From Ophioderma brevispina (taxonomy: Eukaryota > Echinodermata > Ophiuroidea > Amphilepidida > Ophiodermatidae): a stretch of 64,000 nt of DNA. Positions 24,498-36,539 of this stretch are shown one piece after another. The translations under genes and the position numbers were made by a program. The stretch spans positions 1-64,000 of the forward strand of contig JAMKCH010005360.1 of NCBI GenBank assembly GCA_023653785.1, given 5' to 3'. Numbering within the stretch: the stretch's first letter is position 1; every line of letters begins with the position of its first letter. Below the pieces are notes generated by a model. That model had not been told where the DNA came from, ran no database searches, and saw only the letters and a list, made by a program, of their open reading frames with translations.

Positions 24498-24880
24498 ATG
24501 AAAGAAAGACGCAATGTTCAACTAACAATAAGCTTAATTGGTTTGTCGTTCAGAGTGATTCTCAATAGTCATGCTTCCTCCGTGTGCACTGGAGACTTCA
24601 TTGCAGCGTTAACGCATACATGGCTACCACTGTACCAGATTGTTGATGTTCTTTTGAGGAATGTGGTTCCATGCTCGCTGGATAATTCCACCAATTTGAG
24701 CAGTATAGTGGTTCCAATAAAACTGCCAATGTTACAACAAAGAGCCATGGTTTTCCATCGATTGACCAGTCAAGTCACCTGATCGCAACCCTATAGAGAA
24801 CTGTGGGACCAGTTGCAATGTGAAGCAGATCGATACATAGAGGAACACATTTCGTCCTTTCTTTCATGAAAAGTGCAATA
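24498..24880 (+). pseudogene. Tc1/mariner-type transposase 3' remnant, decayed
   Basis: From 24755, shifting one base at about 24800, the DNA reads IDWPVKSPDRNPIEN then LWDQLQ. This is the DWPxxSPDLNPIExLWD signature that ends the DDE domain of Tc1-like transposases, with the final Glu kept. The upstream open frame (24498-24782) probably covers more of the catalytic core in a drifted state, but I cannot align it confidently. One base is lost at the NPIEN/LWD junction. No terminal repeats were found. Confidence 0.65.
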
Positions 24881-25029
24881 TGCAAAGCAAATAGTGACTT
24901 TACACTGATAGTTATGGATGGTAAAGCTACATCTCATTGTTTGTTTGTTAGTTTTTTTGTTTGTCTAGGTATTTGTATTGGTTGTTTGGTTTGCCTATGC
25001 GTTAAACGTTACTGCTTTAAAGGAGTGAC
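24881..25029. other. spacer
   Basis: GTTTGTTTGTTAG-rich sequence. The hydrophobic frame 24866-25234 is a by-product of low complexity. Confidence 0.3.
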
Positions 25030-25212
25030 AGGAGGAGATTTTTTTTTTGGAGAATACGATTTCTCATACATTGCACTTGAATCGGTCGTAGACCACCTAA
25101 CCAGAACGTTTCGAAGGTGTATTGGACAAACATACAAATATTTCAAACCCCGGGTCGAAAAAAAAATGGAGGCTTTCTTTCCCCGGAAACTTCCTCATGT
25201 CTCTTTAAGATT
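25030..25212 (+). repeat. dispersed palindrome-bearing repeat, internally deleted copy
   Basis: It matches the 1470, 44275 and 55780 copies at the start (GACAGGAGGAGATTTT), through the ACGTTTCGAAGG block, and at the end (CGGAAACTTCCTCATGTCTC then TTTAAG). The central part holding the CTGTCGTGCACGACAG palindrome is missing. Confidence 0.5.
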
Positions 25213-26338
25213 ATTTACTGCAAGACTACAATGAATAAAGATATGAATGAAATCGTTGTTGTAAATTGTTAGTTTGTTGGAAAAGACATTTGAATACTGT
25301 AAATTGCGATACTTTTGTTTTGGTGACAGAGCCAAATAAAAATTATTCCAAAGTAACTAACTCTATTTCAAAGTGGGGCATGCCCGTATAGATGTGAGCT
25401 TCCCCCACTCCGCCACTCAATCTTCAACCTCTGTTAACATCTTTGCACTGCATGGTTGCCCATTGATAAACGTTTTTCAAAAAATCCCAATGATCTGTCG
25501 CCAGTCGGTGTTGCCGTGTAACCTGACCAGGCCGACCACACTGAATTCAAAACAACCTTTGCGCTTTAAAGGTATTATTTCATATGTTAGGTACCGCTCA
25601 GGCCCGTGCTCAGGTTACGGACCCCCTCTCCAAAATACCTATTCGGAGTGTTTTTATTACCAGTTATACACCAAGGGAAACCTTCGCTCTCGTCTCTGGA
25701 TACCGCTACCACTCGGCTGGTTAAACAAAATAAGATTGGTGACAGATATTGGAGTGGCATGGGCCATCTCTTTGGAACCAGAGTACCTGCCAATTCTTCG
25801 AATCATCGCCATCATGCAGTCTTCAAACAAAGCTTAAAATAAACTCTTTTTTATTTTACCTCTGCAGTTTGTTTCTGGCGTTTTGATTTTTGGCATGCTT
25901 GTTTCCTCCATGGTCTTTGTATGTAATGCGCAAATGATCATATTTTTGGAATTGGCGCAATATAGTCCTAAGCTAAGCCACCATTATTAATTATTATTTT
26001 CTATCACTAATCATCTCATCTGCACATAGATTAGGCACCTCAGATGATACCAAATCTCAAATGTTTAAAGATCAATTGGGGGGACGAACTATGGATCAGA
26101 CGAAATGCCCGTTGAAAATATAGTCCAGCTTACACGTGTTACTGACCCGAGTATCTTAAGGAGCGTGTATACAAATACAAATTGAGTTATAAATGGTCCA
26201 TTAATATTTTGACGACATAACTTTTGGATACAAATGTAATCCCATAGTATGTTAAGAACCTGCAAAACGAAGAATTCTTATCGAAATTCCTCGAAATTAA
26301 AAATTAATTTTTATTGTAATATTTTGCTGAAAATTCAG
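25213..26338. other. non-coding or unassigned sequence
   Basis: Overlapping open frames on both strands at 25373-25842 (up to 154 codons, including one minus-strand frame) are moderately GC-rich but show no domain, signal sequence or splice structure that I recognise. They could derive from a decayed mobile element. The rest is AT-rich, including a probable branch/acceptor region just before 26339. Confidence 0.25.
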
Positions 26339-26757
26339 GTATGTAGGTCGTATAAAGATGATGAGCCCTTGCGTCAATTCGTTCGGGAACTTTTTTTCGA
26401 AGCCTGCGATTTAGACGGCAACGGATTCATCGAACGTGCAGAACTCTCTGCAGTGTGCAGAGATCTTGACGAAGAAGAGCTCAAGAGGATCTGCGTCGCC
26501 CTCGATCAGGATTGCGATGGTCGCATCAGTCTGGTGGACTTTGCGGCAGGTTTTCAAAGTGTTAACGATACACTTCTAGGTCTGATACTAGGAATGGTGG
26601 AGAAAAAGTCGATTTGCGTTTTGATCCAGAAGATATGCTTTTTTATGCCTTTGTCGGCTGGATTGGTAACGACTGGCTGGTGATTAGAAGGAGTTCTGTT
26701 CAGATTCATTGTAGTTATAACGTCTTTGATCTTTGGTGCCCCTTTCATTTATTGAAG
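26339..26757 (+). CDS. EF-hand exon of a large-Rab-family gene (RASEF/CRACR2A/RAB44-like), frameshifted
   Basis: The exon opens after an acceptor-like ATTCAG (26333-26338) and codes two EF-hands in one frame. Loop 1 is DLDGNGFIERAE (from 26408) and loop 2 DQDCDGRISLVD (from about 26504), each with calcium-binding positions 1, 3, 5 and 12 filled. After GFQSVND the frame must shift by one base near 26570. It then reads LFYAFVGWIGNDWLVIRR, resembling the WxxFxxxxGxxxxxIxR block that follows the EF-hands in RASEF, and runs to a strong donor AAG|GTGAGT at 26757. Members of this family are calcium-sensing Rab GTPases (EF-hands, coiled coil, C-terminal GTPase). No coiled coil or GTPase exon is seen downstream. 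The shift may be a sequence error or decay. Confidence 0.6.
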
Positions 26758-28449
26758 GTGAGTAAAAAAACGAACCCAACGCTGGCATTTACGAATTATA
26801 TGTTAGCTTAAAGTTTAACTTGTTTTCTATGTAGATGCCAACTTCAGTAAAAAACATGATGCATTCTGATGAAAACTTGTTAAAACAATTTTCGTCGAAG
26901 TGAGAATCATTCATATGTATTTGTACTTCAAAACGAACCGCTTTCGTTGGCTTGTACGTTAAAAGAGTGTGCAATCCATAGTCGTATCAGCATAAATTGG
27001 GTACGAATTCTATCAAATCATCTCTAACAAGTGGAATCTCTTAACTTTATAATCGTATCATAAAAAGTACCATTTAACCGCGATGTTCCATCGATATAAT
27101 ATTTTTTATAATGGAACTGTATAAATAAAAAACTCATATTACATGTGAAGGGAACTGAATTCCAGTAAAAGGAAGGCTATCGACTACTTGAAGCGTTTAA
27201 AAACGCCAAGTATGCAATGACTGTAAAAGAAAAATAGAGAAATACGGTTACAGAACGCAGAGAATTTGATCGGTGGATATTTAGGTAGGAAGTCTATTTG
27301 GCGGTGTTTTCACACCTACATTAAATGGTCCCTATTTTAGGGTTAGGCCTACCTTTTAATGAGCTTTTTATCACCTAGTTTGTAATTCTGTACTTGGTTC
27401 TAATTTTGTGAGTATATACTTTGTAGGCGTATAAGTCATGCTTTATGATGAGAAACATAAATTTAGATTATAATGCATGGACCCTGGATTTGAGGAGTGC
27501 AGTAATCACAACAAGACCATTCCAGAACGAACGAAACAAACAGAAACAATTGCTTATTACATAACAGCCCCTCTTATTACTGTTTTAGTCCCAATATTGT
27601 GATTGTGTCCCTCCATTTCAATTCCTTCAGTATTCGAGCCTACAAGATGGTAGAGCACAAATAAAGTCACGTTTGGATGAAACGGTTTTTCGGGTTACTT
27701 AATTAGAATTTAGATAAATAGTTCAATAAATGATCGAAATCACAACGGGTTTTGTGCATGTTGTTAGATATTACTGTAAAGTGTGAGTGACGGTAAATAT
27801 CGTTATATCACATATTTTTAACGGGAAATAGACACTAGGCCTATTACATGATATTTTACAATAAAATAACACCGGAGCAAAGGTATAAGACTTTGATAAG
27901 TATTAAGATGCAATATATAGGAAATGATTTTACACTGTTTGTAAATTCACGGTTTCTTAGGCCACTCTCAGCCCTTTGGATACCTCTTCGAACTGCCTGT
28001 TAACTACTGCATTTATTAATGAGTTTAAATTATACTTGATAATCTGTTTATTTTATTAACCCGTATATGAACTGAAAGGTGCGTTGGTATAGGTTTGTCC
28101 ATTGTACTTTCAGGTTCAAAAATCGGCATAAATGTCCATCCGACAGCAAGGAAAATCTCGCAGATCTGTAAAATTTGCCAGCATTTGTACACTGTTAAAT
28201 TCATCGTAAATTTACACGCGATGCTTGCAATTTTACAGATTTGTTACATCTTATTTGCCTTTCAAATGACATGTTGAGCGATTTTTATGTATACGAAAGT
28301 AGAATGAACAAAACACACATTTACAATTCATTTTCAAATCGGTTGTTTATAATAATAGAAATATTATTTAGATTGATTTTTAGACTCGTTTTATAAATTC
28401 GTAAAATTGCATATCCACTGACTGTTGACTGACTGAAGTTCAGCATGTT
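26758..28449. other. intron-like unique AT-rich sequence
   Basis: No further exon was recognised in any frame. It holds two AGGCCTA words (27345, 27835) and no repeat family. If the EF-hand exon is active this is probably intron. Confidence 0.35.
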
Positions 28450-28633
28450 CAGTGGCGGATTTAAGAGTCAGCAGTGCAGAAGCTGCTGACAGGCCCCCCT
28501 AAAAGATTGCTCTCAGGGCCCCCCTCGGACACACCTTCGTCGCACTAAAGACACCGATCCTTTGTTGCTTTCGATTATTAAAGGGGTCCACCTTAAGCTG
28601 CTGACAGGGCCCTTTTCCTTAAATCCGCCACTG
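28450..28633. mobile_element. 184-bp hAT-like MITE
   Basis: Ends CAGTGGCGGATTTAAG and CTTAAATCCGCCACTG are perfect inverted repeats. The subterminal AGCTGCTGACAGGCCCCCC pairs with the right-side AGCTGCTGACAGGGCCC direct motif. CAGTGGCGGAT-type ends are widespread in non-autonomous hAT elements of animals. An 8-bp target duplication is not clear here (AGCATGTT versus CATCCAGA). Confidence 0.7.
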
Positions 28634-28694
28634 CATCCAGATGCCAGTACGAAAGCGGAAATTTGTTAAAAGTGTGTGTAAAACGATTTGCTCC

Positions 28695-28720
28695 GGGGGG
28701 GGGGGGGGGGGGGGGGGGGG
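28695..28720 (+). repeat. 26-base G tract
   Basis: An uninterrupted run of 26 G on the plus strand, followed about 60 bp later by a second run (about 11 G near 28778). Both can form G-quadruplexes and are prone to length error in sequencing. Confidence 0.9.
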
Positions 28721-28729
28721 TTCTCAGTG

Positions 28730-29220
28730 GAAAAGGGTTAGGTACATATGTGCCGCCGATATGGTCACATTTTTTCAGGGGGGGGGGGAACGCTTACATA
28801 CCATGGGTCTTATTTTTACCATGCTACTAAAAGATTGTCACTTTTTTGAGGATAATGCTACTATATAAATGGTCCTTTTTTCAATTTTTGGTCGCATTTT
28901 ACTATGAAATGTGTCGATTATTCTGAGTTTTGGCTAAAATCACAATGAAAATGTTTATTTTCGGATTTTTGAAAAAGTTACTATGAAAATGGGCCGATTT
29001 TGCTAAGATTACTATAAAAAATGGTGCGGAAATTCAAAGCCAACTATGTAATGGGTTCGTCGAAATTTCGGAACCAACTATATAAAATGGGTAATATTTT
29101 TGTATTAATTTGGTCACTATAAACATGGGTCGATTTTTTTTTACCCCGTGGACGCACACCCGTACCCCAATTTTAGGGTCGTCGAGCAACCCCGGGGATT
29201 GCTATTTTATTGGGCCATCG
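28730..29220 (+). repeat. degenerate ~45-60-bp tandem repeat
   Basis: Recurring ACTATAAAAATGGGTCGATTTTT-like blocks at about 28857, 28900, 28980, 29010, 29078 and 29115 suggest an old, shallow tandem array next to the G tract. No gene. Confidence 0.45.
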
Positions 29221-29689
29221 TTTACGCAAATTATGTGTACAAAGTATCCAATGTATATTTATGGGTTGAAAAGATCTCTATGTCTATTCACGTTCAAATC
29301 AAAGAAAAGTCTGAAATTACGGATTTTACCGTCAGTTATGTAAGTTTACAGTGATTTCTAAACAGATTATCAAAACGGCGCATGGCAAACTTACGAAGAT
29401 TTGTAACCTCATATAGTACTTCACTTTCACGACCATGTTTTTCAAATACGGATAGCCTTCCGCGAACTGTTTCGTTTGTTTACTCACACTATTGTTCCGT
29501 ATTCGTTTGCAGTACATGTATTGTGTTTGTCTAGGTTGTAGTTTATGCAACTTCAATGAAGTTGCCAGTTTCAGTTGAAGAGGTTAAAACAGTAAAAAAT
29601 TTAATGTACATGCTCGGTGTTGTTTGGTTAGTTATTATTCTAAAATTAAACACGATGATTTTTTAGTGCTATCACGATGTATGTTTCTT
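29221..29689. other. non-coding sequence
   Basis: Nothing beyond short open frames. Confidence 0.3.
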
Positions 29690-29905
29690 TTTTGTCACTC
29701 TATCCAATTCCAGGGAGCTGTATTTCGAAATCGCATAGGCCTATAAATATATCATAATTAAGCAGTTTCGATGTGTGCCTAACCAATACTTGAAACTTAT
29801 TTCACACACCATTGGCATTTACTTGACAAATGAGGATGGATGCATTCTAGAGGCTTGGCTCAATATCGATTGCAAATCGGATCTAGTATTATTCTAGGCC
29901 TTGAC
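29690..29905 (+). repeat. first, detached piece of the 1-kb repeat array
   Basis: The sequence from CTATCCAATTCCAGGGAGCTG to GTATTATTCTAGGCCTTGA matches the corresponding parts of units at 33870-34060 and 34840-35030. The array then resumes only at about 32580, at the point where this piece breaks off. Confidence 0.75.
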
Positions 29906-31502
29906 AATAGGCCGATTGTAATTTCTCGTAATCTCTTAAATGACTTTCCAGGGTTATTAATTTATTATCTGTGTGTGTTTGAGATTAAGATTCTATCCAT
30001 GGAAACTTTTAAAGTCCCCGTGGTGTCTTTGCGATTTTGGATTTATTTCCATGGAAACAATGGTGGTGACTTTACTGTTTTTGCTTCAATTCCTTGCTCG
30101 CATTTCAATGCTGTGGTTTGCTGCCATAGGACATGCAGAATGCAAAAACCAAACGGCGTTTTACAAAAAGACCCTTACGGAATTCGTTTGTTTAGAGAAC
30201 CTTGTAATTGAACTGTATTGATGATAATTACATTGCAGCTTTTGATTACTTTAATTTAATAAAATCGACCTGTTGTCCACATTAAGACGTGAAACTATGG
30301 TACAAAAACACTACACTTGGCCACGGGACGGTGACTTGCTTAGTATGACCATGGTATGACCAGGACTTAAACTGCTATGACTAGGATAACAAAAGCTTAT
30401 GTATATGAACGATTAAAACTGTAGTGTTCTGTACGAAGTTTAGGAAGGAACTTGGACTATATATCACAGCAGCATGCAGTTTTATTAGACTTAAAATCTG
30501 GACCAGACCCCCCTATATGTACCTTTGAAGACTAACCAATCACAGTGCAAAATTACGTTGAAAACACTTTCCTCAAAACAATATGACTGAGTGTGTTCCA
30601 CTTTGTAATCCCGACGAGAGCTTTCAATGTGGCAGCTCTAGCTACAACCTAGTCCCCTGTGCAGGAGTTCAGGCACTTTGGGCCCTGATTGGCATGATTG
30701 GGGTATAAATGAACACTGGAGAAAGATGAGGCAGTGTATGAATGTTATTATATGGAATAGGTATGTGATACAGGGAACTGTTGACATTGGAGACGAGGTT
30801 ATAGATTAAATGGAATTAAATTTCCCTGCCGGAAAAAAAAAGATTTTGTTAAATTTTATTAGCAAAAAGTCCTTCACATGACCTACAAAGAACTATATAC
30901 GAAATAAAGTTTAAACTATGAATAATCATTGTGTAACCTTGACCGATATTTTTTAATATAAAGGAAGTTTGGTGTAGATTCACACAAGATAAAAAATGAA
31001 TTACAACCAAACCCTTTAACCCTTTTTCGAGGAAAACAAAGTAAATTTTTCCTGATCATGCGTAACTTCTTTAGGATTTATTTTTTTTTCCTTTCAAAAA
31101 AAGATTTTAAATAATGTTCTACGGGTCGAACCGACCGTGATTTGTAATTTTCTTTTAAATTGATGTATACTTATTAGCCTTTTTGCGCGAAAAAAAACAT
31201 GCTTATTCTTTTCGCAGATTATGGTTATTTTTTAGAGTCGGGTGTAAAGAAATTTAAACAATTGCCCGACCAGCCGAACCAACTTCAAAAGCCCGTAGAA
31301 TAGGATTTTTTTCGTGGTCTTAGCGGTGCACCCTGAAATGAAACAAATGTGTGTGTGTGTGTGTGTGTAGGGGTGTGGATTCTCACCCATAGAGTGAGAA
31401 TCCTTCCAACACCAAATGAAATAGTCCAGAGGATAAGCAAAAAATCGTGCACTTTGTGATAGAAATATAACACTTGGCACACACTTAATATGCACTATAA
31501 CT
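29906..31502. other. inserted, mostly unique sequence
   Basis: The left part of the DNA that splits the 1-kb array. It includes a GT microsatellite (about 31349-31369) and a perfect small hairpin GGATTCTCAC/GTGAGAATCC at 31377-31403. Open frames at 29840-30221 on the same strand are not supported by motifs or splice sites. Confidence 0.35.
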
Positions 31503-31900
31503 AACTATTCCAAAACGGGACCCCAGCTGGATTTGACTTGTGGCGGCCATTATGGCCATTTTTCAAAATGGCCGCCATTTTTAGTTTCAGTGCCTCATAT
31601 CTCGGTTAATAATACGAGCTTGATTTTTGTGTCTATGCTTGTTTTCAACGTAAGGAATCTAAATATGACGCTACTCTTTAAAGATCTCGTGTCAATCATT
31701 TTGTTTTACAACATGGCGCCAATGGACACTAAAACTGACACTTTTGTTAAAGTTTTATACAAATAATGATATCAATTTGATTTTTTATGTTTATTCTTAT
31801 GTTTTCAGGGTCAAAGAATCCAAATATAATATTACTTTTTAATAATATCTTTTTTAGCCATTTTATTCCAAAATGGCCGCCAATTTACACCCAAATATCT
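31503..31900 (+). repeat. inverted partner of the 36.54-36.92 kb repeat
   Basis: CCAAAACGGGACCCCAGCTG then GATTTGACTTGTGGCGGCC, TCATATCTCGGTTAATAATAC and TTTTTGTGTCTATGCTTG match the reverse complement of 36545-36915 in order. A further internal GTGTCTAT block and the AATGGCCGCCA word recur. It is either one arm of a large element or one of two inverted copies. Confidence 0.65.
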
Positions 31901-32049
31901 TTGTTACAAATAATCATACTGAATTGATTTTTTTGTGTCTCTACCTATGTTGTGAAGGCCAACCAATTATGTCGATAATATTAAAGGGGTGATCCACAGC
32001 CTCGTCCCCCAGAGTTACCTAAAAACGTTGAGATTTTTATATCATCTGA
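31901..32049. other. spacer before the LINE tail
   Basis: Short non-coding stretch. Confidence 0.3.
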
Positions 32050-32545
32050 AATAATACAAAATAATAGTAATGCATTTATATGGCGCTCTAAAGAGAACAC
32101 AGCGCCTTACAACAAATACTTAAAATACGAAATTAATATACAAGACATACAGCATAATAAGGAAAGCTAACAATTCCAAAGTTAACAAACATTTAAACAT
32201 CAGGAAATAAGTATGTTTTCAGAAGCCATTTAAAGACACTGGTGGAAGGTGCCTCTCTAATGTTAACAGGAAGCTTGTTCCACAGCCAAGGACCAATTAC
32301 GTTGAATCTACGCTTGGTACGAGGAATAACAAGCCGTGTAACATCAGAAGACCGTAGCCTTGTCTTGTATAATCAGAATTACTATCCAACACATTATACA
32401 AATTTAGACCATCAGTAAGGTATGATGGAGCCTGTCCGTGAAGAGACTTATACGCATAAAGAAGGGTTTTGTATCTGGTACGTTCCTTAACAGGCAACCA
32501 ATGAAGAGTGATTTCAAAAGTTGTGGAAACTACTCGGTCCACGCC
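32050..32545 (-). pseudogene. 3' end of a CR1/L2-type LINE (ORF2 C-terminus and tail)
   Basis: On the minus strand 32542-32380 codes ITLHWLPVKERTRYKTLLYA then YKSLHGQAPSYLTDGL, the conserved post-RT C-terminal block of CR1/L2/Rex-type ORF2 proteins. After a one-base shift near 32375 it continues RLRSSDVTRLVIPRTKRRFN, IGPWLWNKLPVNIREAP and a TYLF ending with a stop at 32193-32195. The 3' UTR has the complementary words GGCGCT...AGCGCC and an ATT-rich tail at about 32060-32080. The truncated 5' end is the usual outcome of LINE insertion. Dead copy. Confidence 0.88.
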
Positions 32546-32574
32546 TGAACACCAAACTTTCAGCTTTTATTTTG

Positions 32575-35500
32575 TCAAGCCGCTAGAGCCTTTTGAGATC
32601 GATTTCATTGGCGCCATATAGTAATGAGTTTGAACCAGTCTAAGCATAGTCTTTATTCCTAATCAAGTGCTCAGGGCGCGGTGGAGCTTCTAAGGCTGTT
32701 ACAACATTAACGGAAAATAAATCAGATTTTATATGTACGAGGAAACCGAAGCTCTCGGAGAAAATGGTACAATGTATGGATCGGCAACCAAATGCACGTA
32801 TAAACGTGACACTACCTCTACAAGAAATCGAACTATCGAATCGACGTACAAGAAAAACAACCCTCTGTCCGTAGACACTATCATTTGTAAAGTAAAATTT
32901 GTACTTATGGTTATTAATACCTCATGGTCAAAGACCAACAGAAATTGGTGTACTAAATAAAACAACTTTTAAATTACAATTATAATCGCACATAAAAAGT
33001 ACCAACATTGGCCAGTGGAAGAAAGATTCAAAATCCACTCCTGTCCATGATCTCACCATCCTGTCACCCTACTGATCAATGACTGCTAGAAATGAGCCAT
33101 CATCCCTTTAGTCTTCAATTTTTATTGCACAGAATTAAATTGTATAATTCCTAAATAAAATATCTAAATGAAGGAGAATTGTTTATCATTTGTAGACATT
33201 ACTATTATCGAAAGCATTCGATTTCAGTCTTTCACAGAATCCATTTTCAGCTTGCTGTAGTTTCAATTACATCAGTTGATTTAGGCATTAATAGTAAAGG
33301 CAGAGGTTATTCACTTTTTCTGCGACATCTCTCCAATTCCAGGGAGCTGGATTTTGTGAACGCAGAGCATATAAATTATATCATTGATGTAGGCATTAAT
33401 AGTAAACGGCAGAAGTTATTCACGTCCAAAAGGCAGAGAGAATGTGTACTAAAACAACTTTTAATTACAATTATATCGCACATAAAAATAGTACCACCAT
33501 TGGACCAGTGGAAGGATTCACATGCCACTACGACTGTCAAATGAGCTCAACAATCCTGTCACCCTAACTGATCACGGGACTGCTAGAAATGAGCCATCCA
33601 CCACTTTTAGTCTTCAATTGTATTATTGCCCTCCCCAGGAATTACATTGTAATAATTCCTAATAAATAATCTAAATAAGGAGAATTAGTATTAATCATTG
33701 TAGCATTACTAGTATCGAAAAGCATTCGATTTTCATTCTTTCACAGACGCCATTTTCAGCTTGCTGTAGTTCATATTAACTCAGTGATTGTAGTAGGCAT
33801 TATAGTACAAGGCAGAGGTTTATTCACTTTTTCCTGCGACATCTATCCAATTCCAGGGAGCTGTATTTGGGGGTGATCGCATAGTGCCTATTAAAGGTTA
33901 TAATCATAATAAGCAGTGTTTTCGATGTTGCCCTAACCAATCTTGCAATTTATTTCACACACCATTGGCATTGTTACTTGTTGAAAAATTAGGATGCATT
34001 CAAGGCTTGGCTCAATATCGATTGCAAATCCGGAATCTTAGTATTCATTCTAGAGCCTTTTGAGATCTATTTCATTGGCGCCATATAGTAATGAGTTCTG
34101 AACCATCTAAGCATAGTATTTTTCCTCATCTTAATATTACTTTAAATAAAAATCGCGACATATCTACCCCAAGTGCTCAGGGCTGCGGTGGGCTTCTAAG
34201 GCTGTTCAAACATTAACGGAAATAAATCAATTTTATATGTACGAGGAAACCGAAGCTCTCGAAACATGGTCAATGTTGGAACCTGCAACCAAATGCACGT
34301 ATAAACGTGACACTAACCTACAAGAAATCGAACTATCGAATCGAACACAAGAAACCCTAACTGGTCCGTAGTACCTATCAGTTGTAAAGTAAAATTGTAT
34401 TATGGTTTATTAAATAGCCTCTATGGTCAAAAGACCAAACAGAATTGGTACTAAAACAACTTTTAATTACAATTATAATCCACATTAAAAGAGTACCCAA
34501 CATTGGACCAGTTGAAGAAGGATTCAATCCACTACTGTCAAATGATCTCAACAACCCCGTCACCCGCTGATTCAGGGACTGCTAGAAATGAGCCATCATC
34601 CACTGTGTCTTCAAATTGTATTATTGACATAATTACATTGTAATCATTCCTAATAAAATATCCTAAATGAAGGAGAATTATTATTATCATTTTTTAGCAA
34701 TTACGATTCTCGAAGCATTCTGAGTTTCAGTCTTTCACGAGACAGCCTTTTCAGCTTGCTGTAGTTTATATACATCAGTTGATGTAGGCATTAATAGTAA
34801 ACGGCAGAAGTTATTCACATTTTCTGAGACATCTATCCAATTCGGAGCTGTATGGTGAATCGCAATAGGCCATAATTAATATCAAATTAAGCAGTTTCGA
34901 ATGTTTCCAACAATACTTGAAATTTATTTCACAACACCATTGGCATTGTCTTGATACAAATTAGGATGCATTCAAAGGCTTGGCTCAATATCGATGCACT
35001 CCGATCTATTATTCATTCTAGGCCTTTGAGTCTATTTCATTGCATTGGCGCCTATAGTAATGAGTTTTTGAACCAGTCTAAGCATAGTTTTATTCCTAAT
35101 TAAACTTACAATTTAATTAAAGCGAAAGGCGACATAGCTACCCCAAGTCTCAGGCGCGGTGAGTTCTAAGAATGCTTTTACAACATTACCGGAAATAATC
35201 AGATGTTATAATGTCGAGGAAACCGAAGCTCTCGGAGAAAATGGTACAATGTATGGACCTGGCAACCAAATGCACGTATAAACGTGACACTACCTCTACA
35301 AAGAAATCGAACTACTCGAATCGAACTACAAGAAAACCCTACTGTCCGTAGTACAACACTAGCATTTGTAAGTAAAATTGTATTATTGTTTATTAAATGC
35401 CCTCTATGGTCAAAAGCCAAACAGAAATTGTGTACTAAACTAAAACAACTTGTAATTACAATTCTATCGCACATAAAAAGTAACCAAACATTGGACATGG

Positions 35501-36062
35501 AAGCATGATTCAAATGCCACTACGGTCCATGCTATTCAACAACCCCGTCACCCTGCTGACAAGGGCGGCTAAAAATGAGCCATCATCCACTATTAGTCTC
35601 ATTGGTATTAATTGCACAGAATTACTTGTATAATTCCTAATCAAATTATCTAAATGAAGGAGAATTAGTATTATCATTTTTAGACATTCCTATTCGCGAA
35701 AGCATTCGATTTTCAGTCCTTTCACACCCGCCATTTTCATTCGTCTGTAGTTCATATTAACATCAGTTGATGTAGGCATTAAGAGTAAAAGGCAAGGTTA
35801 TTCACCCTTTTCTGCGACAATCTATCCAATTCCAAGGACTGTATTTTTGTGAATCGCATAGGCCTATTAAATTATATCAGTTGATGTAGGCATAATAGTA
35901 AAAGTCAGAGGTTTTTCACCTCAAAAAGGCAGAGAAATTGTGTACTAAAACAACTTTAAATTACCATTATATCGCACATAAAAGAGAACCAACATTGGCC
36001 AGTTGAAGAAGGATTCAAATGCCACTACTGTGAAATGATCTCAACAATCCTGTCACCCTAAC
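32575..36062 (+). repeat. alternating ~1-kb/~0.5-kb tandem repeat array
   Basis: The block CAGAAATTGTGTACTAAAAC recurs at about 32938, 33438, 34437, 35420 and 35935, giving spacings of about 500, 1000, 983 and 515. Long units hold TTTCATTGGCGCCATATAGT, GAGGAAACCGAAGCTCTCGG, AAATGCACGTATAAACGTGA, GAGCCATCATCCACT, CGAAAGCATTCGATTTCAGT and TCTATCCAATTCCAGGGAGC. Short units lack the GGCGCC-to-CGAACTATCG half. Copies differ mainly by single-base indels. All open frames inside are by-products. The detached piece at 29690-29905 belongs to the first unit. Confidence 0.9.
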
Positions 36063-36539
36063 TGAAATTATAACAAAAATGGCACAACAAAATCTTTACC
36101 CCCAAATGGTTTGGTTACTATCCACACTATTAATAATTTCAAATTTCATTACAAACCACAACTTCATAACATTTGTGACTCTTCATTACAAGGGCCATAT
36201 TCATACGCCAACCTGTCTCGGCACTGACGGTCGTCTGCTACACCTATTTTGTTTAGTTGTGGTGATATCCTGTAGGCCTACCAAGGCATGCAGAGGACAG
36301 TGAAGAAGATATGTCTTGAAATTTACACGCTGCAGTGTTATGGGAATCTGAATGAAACTTATTTAATAATCGATTTAGATCCGTGTTGCAATACAAGAAT
36401 CAAGTTACTTCAGCGTTGTTCACACTTTCTTTGAAAATGGCGTGCTTTCCAGGAGTAGCTATTTTATTATATATATAGTGTGATTATCTAACAAAATAAC
36501 TCTCAAAAGTTAATTAGACTAACTCTGCCCTTTAAGCAA
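36063..36539. other. non-coding sequence
   Basis: One unsupported frame (36079-36303). No repeat family was seen. Confidence 0.3.

Noticed and set aside
25373..25842. Overlapping 154-, 78- and 68-codon frames on both strands
   Set aside because: No domain, codon signature or splice structure favours any strand; left unassigned.
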